NCBI GenBank assembly: GCA_041390625.1
Contig: JAWKPM010000003.1
Span: forward strand, 222,453-286,452
Direction of reading: 5' to 3'
Source: RBC038 sp041390625
GTDB taxonomy: Bacteria > Chloroflexota > Dehalococcoidia > UBA2979
Length of the DNA: 64,000 nucleotides
Made by a program: the position numbers and the translations under genes. Under the pieces are notes generated by a model that saw nothing but the letters and a program-made list of their open reading frames with translations, was not told the origin of the DNA and searched no databases. Positions 26,285-35,356 of the stretch are shown piece after piece; position 1 is the stretch's first letter; each line of letters starts with the position of its first letter.

Positions 26285-27208
26285 ATGACGGCCTTTGCGT
26301 CCATCGATGACACGATCGACCGCCTGACGGCGGTCGGGTATCTCGCCGACCGCCAACTCGCGACCACCGTCTTCCTCGCTCAGGCCCTTCAGAAGCCGCT
26401 GCTCCTCGAGGGGGAGGCGGGTGTCGGCAAGACCGAGCTCGCCAAGGCGCTGGCGGCGGCTCGCGGTGCACGTCTTATCCGCCTGCAGTGCTACGAGGGA
26501 CTCGATGCCTCGCAGGCGCTGTACGAGTGGAACTACCAGCGCCAGTTGCTGCACATCCGCCTGGCCGAAGCCGGGCATCGCCTCGAGGGCGACGAATCGG
26601 CGCCCGCGACCGGCGTCGAGCGGGAACTGTTCTCGGAGGACTACCTCGTGCGGCGTCCGCTGCTCGAGGCGATCCTCGCCGAGGACGAGGTGGCGCCCGT
26701 CCTCCTCATCGACGAGGTGGACCGCGCCGACGAGGAGTTCGAGGCGTTCCTCCTCGAGGTGCTGTCGGACTTCCAGATCACGGTGCCCGAGCTCGGCACG
26801 CTCTCTGCGCGACAGCGCCCGTTCGTGATTCTGACCAGCAACCGCACGCGCGAGCTGCACGACGCCCTGAAGCGTCGCTGCCTCTACCTGTGGCTCGACT
26901 ACCCGACGTTCGAGCGCGAGTACGACATCCTGCGGACGCGCGTGCCCGGCATCAACGAGCATCTGGCCGGGCAGGTGTGCGGCTTCATGCAGGTCCTGCG
27001 CGATCAGGACTTCTACAAGAAGCCCGGCGTCGCTGAGACGATTGACTGGGGCCTGGCGCTGATGGCGCTGCATCGAGACGCGCTCGACGCCGACACCGTC
27101 ACCGAGACCATCGGTTGCGTCTTCAAGTACCACGACGACGTGGAGCGCTTCGACGCTGCCCAGCTCGTGAACGTCCTCGATCAGCTCGACTTCGAGCGTG
27201 CCCTCTAG
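26285..27208 (+). CDS. MoxR-family AAA+ ATPase (CoxD-like)
   Basis: A 307-residue AAA+ ATPase with Walker A GEAGVGKTE, Walker B LLIDEVDRADEEFEAFLLE, and sensor region FVILTSNRTREL. In carbon monoxide dehydrogenase systems CoxD partners with the VWA protein CoxE to mature the [CuSMoO2] site. Here the next gene is a CoxE-like VWA protein overlapping by 11 nt, which supports the CoxD reading. MoxR proteins also act on other metalloenzymes, so the client is not proven. Confidence 0.85.
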   Translation: MTAFASIDDTIDRLTAVGYLADRQLATTVFLAQALQKPLLLEGEAGVGKTELAKALAAARGARLIRLQCYEGLDASQALYEWNYQRQLLHIRLAEAGHRLEGDESAPATGVERELFSEDYLVRRPLLEAILAEDEVAPVLLIDEVDRADEEFEAFLLEVLSDFQITVPELGTLSARQRPFVILTSNRTRELHDALKRRCLYLWLDYPTFEREYDILRTRVPGINEHLAGQVCGFMQVLRDQDFYKKPGVAETIDWGLALMALHRDALDADTVTETIGCVFKYHDDVERFDAAQLVNVLDQLDFERAL

Positions 27209-28445
27209 CACCGAGGGCGGGCCGCGCCTCGATCCCGAGCGCCTCCTCGAGGACCGCCACGCCCTCGCCGACTTCCTGCTAAACGCACCGTCGCTGCGGC
27301 GCGGCACGATTGCCGAGAATGCGCTCGCCTTCTGCGGACTGCTCCGTGCGAGCGGCATCGACGTCACGATCGGCCGGGCGATCGATGCGGCCCGCGCGCT
27401 CGAGTGGGTCGACCTCACGGCGCGTGACGAGGTGCGTGCCGCGCTTGCCTCGACGCTGCTCGCAGACTCGGCGCATCGACGGCTCTTCGATGCCGTCTTC
27501 GAAGTGTTCTGGTCGCTCGTGACGCCGCCGCCGGCGCAGCTGCCGCCTCCGCCCCAGCTGTCCGGCTCGAGGCCGGTTGACGGGCCGGCGGCGCGCCAGG
27601 TGCGGCAGGCTGTCAGCGGCGATCTCTATGGCGGCGACACGACCCCGCAGACCGAAGGCAGCCCGCAGTCCTACAGCGAGGCCGACCTCATTACCTCGAA
27701 GGACTTCTCGCGGCTGCGCGGCGACGAACTGAAGCGCGTTCGCCGCCTCGTGCGGGAGATCGCCATCCAGCTGCGCACTGCGACCTCGAGGCGGTCGCGC
27801 CACGCCGCGCACGGTCACGCGATCGACCTGCGTCGATCGCTGCGGCACGCGGCGCGCTCGGGTGGTGAGGTGCGCGAACTCGCGCGGCGGAGGCGGCAAC
27901 TGCATCGGACGGACGGGGTGCTGCTGGCCGACGTCTCGGGCTCGATGGACACGTACTCGGAGTTCCTCGTGCAGTTCGTGTACGGGCTGCAACAGGAGAT
28001 GCACGGCGTCTCGACGTTCGTCTTCTCGACGCGGCTCTTCGAGGTCACGCCGATGCTGCGTGCGCGCTCCTTCGAGGCCGCGCTGCGAATGATCGAACGC
28101 GACGTCGATGGCTGGAGCGGCGGGACGCAGATCGGCGCCTCGATCGCCGAGTTCAACCGTCGCTTCGCGCGCGAGCGCGTCCATCGACGGACGGTCGTCA
28201 TCATCCTCTCGGACGGTTGGGACCGAGGCGACGGCGACCGCCTCGGCAAGGAGATGGCGGCACTGCGACGTCGAGCGCGACGTGTGATCTGGCTCAACCC
28301 GCTCCTCGGGCACGAGGGCTACGAGCCACTCGCGCAGGGCATGGCAGCCGCGCTGCCGTACTGCGACGACTTTCTCCCGGCCAACAACGTGGAATCGCTC
28401 GCCGCGTTCGGACGGCACCTGCTCCAGGTGACAGCCACCGACTGA
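27198..28445 (+). CDS. VWA-domain protein, CoxE-like
   Basis: A 415-residue protein. The N-terminal half is helical with a Pro-rich linker (PPPAQLPPPPQLSGS, about 110-125). The C-terminal von Willebrand A domain carries an intact MIDAS: DVSGSMDTYS, the threonine region GGTQIGASI and the LSDGWDRGD aspartate. It works as the metal-binding partner of the upstream MoxR ATPase. The GTG start lies inside the MoxR gene (11-nt overlap), indicating coupled translation. Confidence 0.85.
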   Translation: MPSSTEGGPRLDPERLLEDRHALADFLLNAPSLRRGTIAENALAFCGLLRASGIDVTIGRAIDAARALEWVDLTARDEVRAALASTLLADSAHRRLFDAVFEVFWSLVTPPPAQLPPPPQLSGSRPVDGPAARQVRQAVSGDLYGGDTTPQTEGSPQSYSEADLITSKDFSRLRGDELKRVRRLVREIAIQLRTATSRRSRHAAHGHAIDLRRSLRHAARSGGEVRELARRRRQLHRTDGVLLADVSGSMDTYSEFLVQFVYGLQQEMHGVSTFVFSTRLFEVTPMLRARSFEAALRMIERDVDGWSGGTQIGASIAEFNRRFARERVHRRTVVIILSDGWDRGDGDRLGKEMAALRRRARRVIWLNPLLGHEGYEPLAQGMAAALPYCDDFLPANNVESLAAFGRHLLQVTATD

Positions 28446-28482
28446 CCGCAGGCGGTCTTCAGGCGCTTCATTCACGTAATCA

Positions 28483-28499
28483 GTCCACACGTTGTGGAC
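28483..28499. promoter_or_regulatory. palindrome upstream of the NHL-like gene
   Basis: GTCCACA-CGT-TGTGGAC, a perfect 7-bp inverted repeat with a 3-nt spacer. The half-sites resemble DnaA-box cores (TCCACA) but are far from the likely origin. Best read as an operator candidate for the gene at 28592. Confidence 0.5.
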
Positions 28500-28530
28500 A
28501 CATTCCGGACCAGTGCGTAGAGTCCGAGCA

Positions 28531-28546
28531 CTGACGTGCACGTCAG
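28531..28546. promoter_or_regulatory. 16-bp perfect palindrome
   Basis: CTGACGTGCACGTCAG reads the same on both strands and lies 46 nt before the TTG start of the gene at 28592, within its likely promoter or leader. Probable binding site for a dimeric regulator; which one is unknown. Confidence 0.55.
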
Positions 28547-28591
28547 CGTTGGCGCCATGCGCAAGGACGCGCCGACGAACTGGGGGGCCTC

Positions 28592-29785
28592 TTGGACAAC
28601 TCGGCGCGCTGGTTCCTTGCCGGCATCGTCGTGTCGCTGATCAACACCGGCCTCGTCATCCTCTTCATTGGCATTCCCGGGATCACCGACCGCAACGACG
28701 ACAACTCGGACTCTGTGGCCGAGCGCACGTACGTCGTCGTCGTCAACGAGGCGGGCGAGATCGTGTCGCAGCGTGTCGAGCTCGGCTCGGGCACCGGCGA
28801 GGCGATGGCGGCTGGTACCACCGCGTCCGGTGAGCCCGTCGAGGCCGCCGCTACGATGGCCGCGCCGGTCGGCCCCACGCCGCTCCTCGGTCTCGCGGGT
28901 CCCGCCTTCGCCGACTTCGAACAGCAACCCCTGTTCCTGACGGCGCACGACGGCACGGCCTATGTCGCCACCGGTCGCTTCGCGTTGCAGCGCGTGAGCC
29001 TCGAGGGCGAGGTCGACGACGAGTCACTCGACGGCGTCGAGGACCTCGGCGGCTCGCGCATCCTCGATGTCGACGCCACGACCGAGGGGACGCTCTACGT
29101 CCTCGTGACCGATGGCCCGCTCGAGTGGCGGGTCTTCCGGCGGGCCGCAGACGACGACGAGTGGTCGCTCGCGGTCGCCGGGAACGACGCGGGCTTCCCC
29201 GCCGACGCCGTGGCGCTCAGCGTGACCGACACCGGTGTGATCTACGTCTCGGCGAGCGACCCGGCCGGTATCATCCGTGTTGAGCCCGACCTCACGATGG
29301 TGCGCCAGTGGGTGAGCGACATCTCGGTGGTCGGCCTCGACGCGGCCAGTGATGACACGAGGCTGCTGTTCGCCGCGCCCGAGGCGCAGCCAACGCGAGC
29401 CTCCGCGCAGATCCGCCAGGTACGTTCAGGGCGCACCGGGCCGTGGGCCTCGACCTACCTCGCGTGTGGCGTCAGCGCGACGATGACCGCCGAGGAAGCG
29501 AACGTCACCGTGCCTCAGCTGCCACGCGACGTTGCGGTCGTCGACAACGCCGGCGACGGCAACGACACCGCGCTCATCGTCGACTCGCTCAACCACGTTG
29601 TCTGGTATCAGCACCACCTTGGGGACGGCGAGCCGCTGTTCGGCGTCGCCTGCGGCCGCGGCTCAGACGACGCCCACCTCAACACCCCTCGAGCCGTGGC
29701 CATCGACGAGGACGGAAACGTCTTCATCTCGGACACAGGTAACAGCCGTATCGTGATCTTGCCGCGGATCGTGAACGAGAGCTGA
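28592..29785 (+). CDS. membrane-anchored beta-propeller (NHL-like) protein
   Basis: A 397-residue protein with one N-terminal transmembrane helix (WFLAGIVVSLINTGLVILFI) and a large extracytoplasmic part. The C-terminus carries an NHL-type block, LNTPRAVAIDEDGNVFISDT then GNSRIVIL, and earlier similar strands, so a beta propeller is likely. Function unknown; such domains bind proteins or glycans. TTG start with a GGGGGG ribosome site. Two palindromes just upstream suggest specific regulation. Confidence 0.65.
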   Translation: MDNSARWFLAGIVVSLINTGLVILFIGIPGITDRNDDNSDSVAERTYVVVVNEAGEIVSQRVELGSGTGEAMAAGTTASGEPVEAAATMAAPVGPTPLLGLAGPAFADFEQQPLFLTAHDGTAYVATGRFALQRVSLEGEVDDESLDGVEDLGGSRILDVDATTEGTLYVLVTDGPLEWRVFRRAADDDEWSLAVAGNDAGFPADAVALSVTDTGVIYVSASDPAGIIRVEPDLTMVRQWVSDISVVGLDAASDDTRLLFAAPEAQPTRASAQIRQVRSGRTGPWASTYLACGVSATMTAEEANVTVPQLPRDVAVVDNAGDGNDTALIVDSLNHVVWYQHHLGDGEPLFGVACGRGSDDAHLNTPRAVAIDEDGNVFISDTGNSRIVILPRIVNES

Positions 29786-29860
29786 CGCCGGTCGGCGATC
29801 CGAGGGCGCGCGCGGGTTCGTACCGTCGGAGCCCGCCGCCGTGAGTCGACCGACATTCGG

Positions 29861-29869
29861 TGCTACGAT
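29861..29869 (+). promoter_or_regulatory. extended -10 promoter of tatA
   Basis: TGC-TACGAT, 47 nt before the tatA ATG. Confidence 0.5.
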
Positions 29870-29915
29870 CGGGTGACGGCCGCCACGACGTGGTGAGGCC
29901 TGGAAGGAACGACTG

Positions 29916-30131
29916 ATGCTCGGCAGCCTGGGGTGGCAAGAACTCCTCATCATCCTCGTAATCCTGGCGCTCATCTTCGGAGCGTCGCGCGTCGCCGACC
30001 TCGGCGGTGCGCTCGGGCGCGGTATCCGCGAGTTCCGCACCGAGGCGCGCGCGGGTGACGACGAGAAGAAGGACGACGCCGCGGCCTCCAGCGACGCCGC
30101 CGCGCCGACCGAGGAGCGTCCGTCCTCGTAG
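29916..30131 (+). CDS. tatA: Sec-independent protein translocase TatA/TatE
   Basis: A 71-residue TatA-type subunit: one N-terminal membrane helix (LLIILVILALIFGAS) followed by the amphipathic helix with the LGGALGRGIREFRTE signature and a disordered charged tail. It forms the pore through which folded Tat substrates pass, such as the Rieske protein at 59.9 kb, whose N-terminus has SRRRFIL. tatC is not in the window. AAGGAA ribosome site; hairpin terminator after the gene. Confidence 0.92.
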   Translation: MLGSLGWQELLIILVILALIFGASRVADLGGALGRGIREFRTEARAGDDEKKDDAAASSDAAAPTEERPSS

Positions 30132-30157
30132 ACCCGGTGCACGACTGACTGTTCACG

Positions 30158-30183
30158 ACGAGCCGGCCGCGAGGCCGGTTCGT
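30158..30183 (+). terminator. terminator after tatA
   Basis: An 11-bp stem (ACGAGCCGGCC / GGCCGGTTCGT, one G-U) with a GCGA tetraloop, 27 nt after the tatA stop. The U-tract is poor. Confidence 0.65.
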
Positions 30184-30307
30184 TGCGTCTGCGGCGAGCT
30201 CGAGAGCCGTCTGCTAGAGTCCGCGCCGTCGCGGCGTCGACGTTCGTTCGGCGCCGCGTTTTCGATGCCCGCGCCGACCCTCGGGCGGCGACGAAAGGAC
30301 CTCGACC

Positions 30308-31378
30308 GTGGAGATCGTGCCCGGCCTGCACCAGGTGAAGACGCCGATGCCGGCGCCAGCGCTGCCATACGTGCTGCCGTACATCTTCGAGTGCAGCGAC
30401 GGCGTGGCGCTCTTCGATGCCGGCTTCGGCACGCCTGAGGCGACTGCGAAGATGACAGCGGAGTTGAAGGTCCTCGGCTACGAGCCGCGAGACATCACGC
30501 GCATCATGATCTCCCACGCGCACCCGGACCACTACGGCATGACGAGCTGGATCAAGGAGCAGTCACCCGACTGCGAGGTCGTCATGCTTGAGCGGGAGTG
30601 GCAGTGGGTCGTCGACCGCTGGCTGGACAACGAGGCCTGGACGAAGCTGTCCGACGGCTGGCTCGTGCAGCACGGCGTGCCGCAGGCGGAGATCGACGAG
30701 GCACATCGACAGGGTGCGCTCGCGCCGACCTCGCCGCCCGTCACGGGCGCGCGCGCGGCGGCCGGCTCGGCCTCGACGGCGACTGCCCCGCCTCGGAACG
30801 CCGGCGGTCCGCCGACGGGACGCTATGTCGAGCCCGACGTGAAGCTGCAGGACGGCGACGTCTACGAGTTCGATCGCTGGTCACTGAAGGCAGTGTGGAC
30901 CCCGGGCCACACCCCCGGACACCTCTGCATGTTCGAGCAGCAGCACCGGCTGATGTTCACCGGCGACCACGTGCTGCCCTACATCTCGCCGAACGTCTCG
31001 CTGCACGCGGACCAGGAGGGCTCGAGCCCGCTCAGCGACTTCCGCGACTCGCTGCGCAAGGTAGCGGCCTACGACACGCAGCTCGCGCTGCCCGCTCACG
31101 AGTTCACGATCCCCGACCTGCGAGGGCGCTGCGAGGTGCTGCTCCACCACCACGACGCGCGCCTCGACGAGGTCTACGGCGCGATCGGCGACGGCGCCTC
31201 GACCGCGCGCGAGATCTCGACACGCGTCAGCTGGAACACCGGTCCATTCGACGACTTCAATCTCTTCATGAAGCGCTCGGCTCTCGGCGAGACGCTTTCG
31301 CACCTGCGGCTGCTGCAGGACGAGGAGCGTGTCCGGCGCCTCGACGACGGCGAACGGGTGCAGTGGTCGAAATCCTGA
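30308..31378 (+). CDS. metallo-beta-lactamase-fold hydrolase
   Basis: A 356-residue MBL-fold protein with the zinc motif SHAHPDHYG, the later GHTPGH histidine and FTGDHVLPY aspartate. A low-complexity insert of about 45 residues (PTSPPVTGARAAAGSASTAT region) lies between the motif and the second half. The C-terminal helical LACTB2-like wing is present (LLHHHDARLDEVYGAI). Substrate unknown: RNA, thioester or small ester are all possible. GTG start with a GAAAGG ribosome site. Confidence 0.8.
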   Translation: MEIVPGLHQVKTPMPAPALPYVLPYIFECSDGVALFDAGFGTPEATAKMTAELKVLGYEPRDITRIMISHAHPDHYGMTSWIKEQSPDCEVVMLEREWQWVVDRWLDNEAWTKLSDGWLVQHGVPQAEIDEAHRQGALAPTSPPVTGARAAAGSASTATAPPRNAGGPPTGRYVEPDVKLQDGDVYEFDRWSLKAVWTPGHTPGHLCMFEQQHRLMFTGDHVLPYISPNVSLHADQEGSSPLSDFRDSLRKVAAYDTQLALPAHEFTIPDLRGRCEVLLHHHDARLDEVYGAIGDGASTAREISTRVSWNTGPFDDFNLFMKRSALGETLSHLRLLQDEERVRRLDDGERVQWSKS

Positions 31379-31445
31379 CGAGGAAAGCACGACAGCCGTA
31401 GGCATCGTCAGGAACTCGGACGCACGGTCCGACGTTCAACTGAGT

Positions 31446-32081
31446 ATGGAAACACTCACCCGACCGCTCTCCACCTGGCCCCGAATCGCGATCGCCGTGG
31501 GAGCGGCGGCCGCACTCCTCCTCGGTGCATGCGCCGACGAGGACACGGACCCGACCTCGACGCCGGAGACCACGGCGACGGCCTCGGTCGTCCCGACCGA
31601 GATCGCCACTGTCGTCGGCGGCGGGACCGACCCATCCGAGATCAAAGGACCGCCCTCGCTGATGGCGAGCGGCGGCGGCGCCGAGGGCCCGCTGGGCGTC
31701 GGCACCTACTGCTGGAGCGAGACGGCGCCCGGTGCCAGCGGTAGCGCCGGCATCTGCGCCGACGCCATCGGCATCATCACGACGCCTCAGGTCTTCGCCG
31801 TGCCGGCGGGGACCACCTTCGAGGTGACCGGCTTCGAGGAGTTCGAGCCGACGAGCGGCACGGCCCTCGTCTGGCCGGACACCATCCCGTCGCAGTCCGT
31901 CGGCGCATTCGCGCAGGCGTGGATGCCGGACGGCGAGTCGCAGGCGACCCTCGACGTGACGATCGATGGCGACACCGCGTCGTTCACGGCCGATCTCGAG
32001 GCGGGCACTTACGTCGTCGGCCTGAGCCTGTACTTCCCGGAGGGCGACGTCCAGTACGGCCTCGTGATCGAGGTCCAGTAA
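31446..32081 (+). CDS. putative lipoprotein, function unknown
   Basis: A 211-residue secreted protein. The signal peptide ends in the lipobox LLGAC, followed by a Thr/Pro/Ala-rich linker (DTDPTSTPETTATAS) and a beta-rich domain with two cysteines (GTYCWSE and AGICADA) that could form a disulfide. The last 60 residues look like an Ig-type strand series (ATLDVTIDGDTASFTADLEA). No known family recognised. One of four lipoproteins here with the same linker style; lgt at 36.2 kb would lipidate them. Confidence 0.65.
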   Translation: METLTRPLSTWPRIAIAVGAAAALLLGACADEDTDPTSTPETTATASVVPTEIATVVGGGTDPSEIKGPPSLMASGGGAEGPLGVGTYCWSETAPGASGSAGICADAIGIITTPQVFAVPAGTTFEVTGFEEFEPTSGTALVWPDTIPSQSVGAFAQAWMPDGESQATLDVTIDGDTASFTADLEAGTYVVGLSLYFPEGDVQYGLVIEVQ

Positions 32082-32115
32082 CCCCAGTTCGGTCGTTCGC
32101 GGTGCGTGGCCAGGG

Positions 32116-32973
32116 CTACTTCTCGTAGCCCTGGTCGCGCGTCTCCTTGAAGGCTGCCCAGCCCTGTTGCTCGCGGATGCGGTGGCGCTCCTGCGCGACG
32201 GCATCGCGGCCTTCGAACAGCGCGGCGAGCGCCGGGTCCTCGCGGTAGTTCATCGCCTGGTCCATGCCGGCGAGGCGGTAGACGCGGTTCACGAGCGCCT
32301 TGTTCAGGCGCATCGTGTTCTCCGGTAGGCCGGCGAGCTTGCGCGCCATCGCCTCGGCGGCAGCATCGAGCTCAATGTCCGCCACGACGCGGTTGGCGAT
32401 GCCCATGCGGTAGGCGTCCTCGGCGGTCAGCGCCTCGCCGAGCATCAGCACCTCTTTGGCGTGCTTCAGGCCGACGATGAACGGCGCGATCAGCTGCGGC
32501 GGACCGAAGCCGTGCCGGATCTGGATCTCACCGAAGCGCGCGGTCTCCGAGGCAATCGTGATGTCGGCCATGGCCGCGAGCTCGAAGCCCTGCCCCACTG
32601 CGTGGCCTCGGACGGCCGCCACGACCGGCTTCGGGAAGTCGAAGATGCGCGTCTGCACCTCCATCGAGGAGGGCGCCGGGTCCTCGTCCGGATAGAGCGA
32701 GGACCACATGTCTCCGCCGGCGCAGAAGCCACGCCCGGCGCCGGTCAGGATGATCGCGCGCGCGTTCGTGTCGGCCTCGGCGGCGTCGAGCGCGGCGTCG
32801 AGACGGCGTTGCATGTTCTTGTTGAGCGCGTTGAGAACGGTCGGGCGGTTGAGCACGACGCGGCCGATGTCGCCCATCGGCTCGTAGATCACGTCGTCGA
32901 CGCTCGGGGGCGGGATCGGGATGCCGTCCGGCGTCCGCTTCCAGTTGCTGGTGTCGGGCTCGCTCGTCGTCAC
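32116..32973 (-). CDS. enoyl-CoA hydratase/isomerase family protein
   Basis: A 285-residue crotonase-fold enzyme acting on acyl-CoA thioesters. It shows LNRPTVLNALN, the oxyanion block AIILTGAGRGFCAGGD and the second oxyanion strand GHAVGQGFELAAMADITIA. The catalytic Glu of classical hydratases is not clearly in place (FGEIQIRHGFGPP), so isomerase, hydrolase or decarboxylase activity is possible. The GTG at 32973 with GAGGGGGT upstream is preferred. It stands alone, divergent from murT. Confidence 0.85.
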   Translation of the reverse strand: MTTSEPDTSNWKRTPDGIPIPPPSVDDVIYEPMGDIGRVVLNRPTVLNALNKNMQRRLDAALDAAEADTNARAIILTGAGRGFCAGGDMWSSLYPDEDPAPSSMEVQTRIFDFPKPVVAAVRGHAVGQGFELAAMADITIASETARFGEIQIRHGFGPPQLIAPFIVGLKHAKEVLMLGEALTAEDAYRMGIANRVVADIELDAAAEAMARKLAGLPENTMRLNKALVNRVYRLAGMDQAMNYREDPALAALFEGRDAVAQERHRIREQQGWAAFKETRDQGYEK

Positions 32974-33091
32974 GTGGCACCCCCTCGATGCGCGGCCTCG
33001 GGTCGAGGCAATCGCGTGCAGCGTGACGCGCGCGGCGCGGGACTGCAAGCCCGCGGAGGTGGCGGCCGACACCTCGTGCGAGAATGGGTCG

Positions 33092-34522
33092 GTGGCCGGC
33101 ACGCCTCCTCCCCCCGCACCCCCGATCGTTGCGCCGACATGGCGGCAGCGCGGCGCGCTCCTGCTCGGCCGTGCCGCCGCGCAGGCCTCGAGGCGACTGC
33201 ACCGCGGCGGCGGCACCGCGCTCCCGGGCGTTGTCTCGACCGCGCTCGCGCCGAACGTCGTCGAGTTGTTCTCGGCCCTCGGACATGGCGTTGTCACGGT
33301 GACGGGGACCAACGGCAAGACCACGACCTCGCACCTCCTCACGGCCGCCGCCGAACGGGCGAATCTGCGACCGCTGACGAACCGATCCGGCTCGAACCTG
33401 GAACGGGGGCTCGCGAGCACCCTCGTGGACGCCGTCGACGCCTCGGGCCGGCTGCTCGAGCCGGCATCGAGACTGGGTGTCCTCGAGGTCGACGAAGCGG
33501 CGCTGCCGGCGCTCTGGCCTCGATTGCGGCCTCGCGTCGGGGTGTTCCTCAACCTCTTCCGTGACCAGCTCGATCGCTACGGCGAGATCGACTCGATTGC
33601 CGAGGGCTGGCGGGCGATGGTCGCGAGCGATCCGGGGTCACCCACGCTCGTCCTCAACGCCGACGACCCGTCGCTCCAGCCGCTGCGCGTGGCCGCTCGA
33701 GGGCCGGTGGTTGCCTTCGGCATCGAGGACGCCTCGGTAGCGCTGCCCGGCGCCGAGCACGCCTCGGACGCACGCTTCTGTGCGTGCGGTTCGACGTTCG
33801 CCTACGAGCGTGTCTATGTCGGGCACGTTGGCCACTGGCGCTGTCGAGGCTGCGGCGTGGCCCGCTCCACGCCGGAGGTCGCCGCTCGAAGCATCGTCCT
33901 TCGCGAGGACGGCACCGACCTCGAGCTCGTCACGCCCGAGGGCACCGCGAACGTCTCGCTGCCGCTCGTCGGGCTGTACTCCGTCTACAACGCGCTCGCA
34001 GCCGCCGCAGCAGCGCTGGCGGTCGGCGTGCCCCTCGAGGCGGTGCGCGAGACGCTCGAGGCCTCGGCGCCGGCGTTCGGGCGCCAGGAGCGCATCACGA
34101 CGTACGGTCGCGAGGTGCGGCTGCTGCTCGCAAAGAATCCCGCGGGGCTGAACGCCGTCATCCGCACGCTGCTGGCGGGCGACGAGAGGCTGCGCCTGCT
34201 CTGGCTGCTGAACGACGGCATCCAGGACGGCGAAGACGTCTCCTGGATCTACGACGCCGACTTCGAGCTGTTGGCCGGTCGTGACATCGAGGTCGTCGTG
34301 TCCGGGAGCCGCGCCGAGGACCTGGCGTTGCGCCTCCACCTCGCCGGCATCGAGCCGGCGTTCGTCGAGGCGCACACCTCGACCGCCCTCGAGGAGTCGC
34401 TCGCGCTGGTGCCCCGCGACGGACGCCTCGACGTGCTGGCGACCTACACGGCGATGCTCGAGCTGCGAGAGATGGTCGCAGCCCGTGCCGGCGCGCAGCA
34501 CTACTGGGAGGCGCCGCGATGA
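33092..34522 (+). CDS. murT: lipid II isoglutaminyl synthase, Mur-ligase subunit MurT
   Basis: Mur-ligase-like subunit that, with GatD, amidates the D-Glu of lipid II. The P-loop is VTGTNGKTTTS near residue 70. A zinc-ribbon-like insertion of four cysteines (CACGS ... CRGCG, about 230-252) and the DUF1727 C-terminal domain with LLLAKNPAGLNAV are MurT hallmarks. Length 476. The GTG at 33092 has no ribosome site but GAGAAT lies 6 nt upstream, so it may be leaderless. It overlaps gatD by ATGA. Confidence 0.9.
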   Translation: MAGTPPPPAPPIVAPTWRQRGALLLGRAAAQASRRLHRGGGTALPGVVSTALAPNVVELFSALGHGVVTVTGTNGKTTTSHLLTAAAERANLRPLTNRSGSNLERGLASTLVDAVDASGRLLEPASRLGVLEVDEAALPALWPRLRPRVGVFLNLFRDQLDRYGEIDSIAEGWRAMVASDPGSPTLVLNADDPSLQPLRVAARGPVVAFGIEDASVALPGAEHASDARFCACGSTFAYERVYVGHVGHWRCRGCGVARSTPEVAARSIVLREDGTDLELVTPEGTANVSLPLVGLYSVYNALAAAAAALAVGVPLEAVRETLEASAPAFGRQERITTYGREVRLLLAKNPAGLNAVIRTLLAGDERLRLLWLLNDGIQDGEDVSWIYDADFELLAGRDIEVVVSGSRAEDLALRLHLAGIEPAFVEAHTSTALEESLALVPRDGRLDVLATYTAMLELREMVAARAGAQHYWEAPR

Positions 34523-35325
34523 CATCGATGCCGTCCGGAGGGGTGCCGCCGGAAGCATCTCGGCGGGTGGTGCGAGTTGTCGTGCTCTACCCCGACGTCA
34601 TGAACGTCTACGCCGACCGCGGCAACCTCATCGCGCTGCAGGCGCGCGCTCGCGAGCACGACATCGACCTCGAGGTCACGTCGATCGGCGTCGGCGATCC
34701 GATGCCTGAAGCCGCCGACCTCGTGCTGATCGGCGGCGGGCAGGACCGTGAGCAGGAACGCATAGCGTCGGATCTCGCGGGACGTGGCCCTCGACTGCGC
34801 GAGTGGGCCGATGCCGGCACCTCGATGCTGGCGGTGTGCGGCGGCTTCCAGCTGTTCGGGCGTTCGTATCACACCTCGGACGGGCGAGAATTCGAAGGCG
34901 TCGGCATCTTCGACGTCGTGACGGTGGCGCCCGCGCCGGGCGCCGAGCGCTGCATCGGCGACATCGTGATTGACTCGAGCCTCCCGGGCGTCGGCGAGGT
35001 CGTGGGCTTCGAGAACCACGGCGGGCGCACCTTCCTCGGGATCGAGGGCCGCCCGTTCGCCCGCGTGCGTTACGGCTTCGGCAACAACGGCGATGACGGC
35101 ACCGAGGGCGCAATCGCCGGCGAGGGCGACGCCGTCATTGGTACGTACCTGCACGGCTCCGTCCTGCCCAAGAACCCGGCGCTCACGGACCATCTGCTGC
35201 GCGCCGCGCTCCGGCATCGATACGGCGGAGACGTCGAACTGGAGCGACCGCAGGCCGGCTGGGCCGAGCGCGCGCACGACGCGGCGGTGGCTGTCGCGCG
35301 CCGTCGAGGTCGCCGCGCACGTTGA
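34519..35325 (+). CDS. gatD: lipid II isoglutaminyl synthase, glutamine amidotransferase subunit GatD
   Basis: Class I glutaminase (268 residues) that delivers ammonia to MurT. The nucleophile is Cys107 in AVCGGFQLFG and the histidine is in GTYLHGSVLPKNP. The N-terminal block YPDVMNVYADRGN is the CobB/CobQ-like GATase_3 form typical of GatD. The 4-nt overlap with murT fits the obligate complex. With dapA/dapB it implies a diaminopimelate-type peptidoglycan with amidated glutamate. Confidence 0.92.
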   Translation: MTSMPSGGVPPEASRRVVRVVVLYPDVMNVYADRGNLIALQARAREHDIDLEVTSIGVGDPMPEAADLVLIGGGQDREQERIASDLAGRGPRLREWADAGTSMLAVCGGFQLFGRSYHTSDGREFEGVGIFDVVTVAPAPGAERCIGDIVIDSSLPGVGEVVGFENHGGRTFLGIEGRPFARVRYGFGNNGDDGTEGAIAGEGDAVIGTYLHGSVLPKNPALTDHLLRAALRHRYGGDVELERPQAGWAERAHDAAVAVARRRGRRAR

Positions 35326-35356
35326 TCTCGACTCGAGGCGGCTCAATCCTCGATGC

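Noticed and set aside
28483..28499. Second replication origin based on paired TCCACA cores
   Set aside because: Only two half-sites, no AT-rich element, and no strand-bias change; an operator is more likely.
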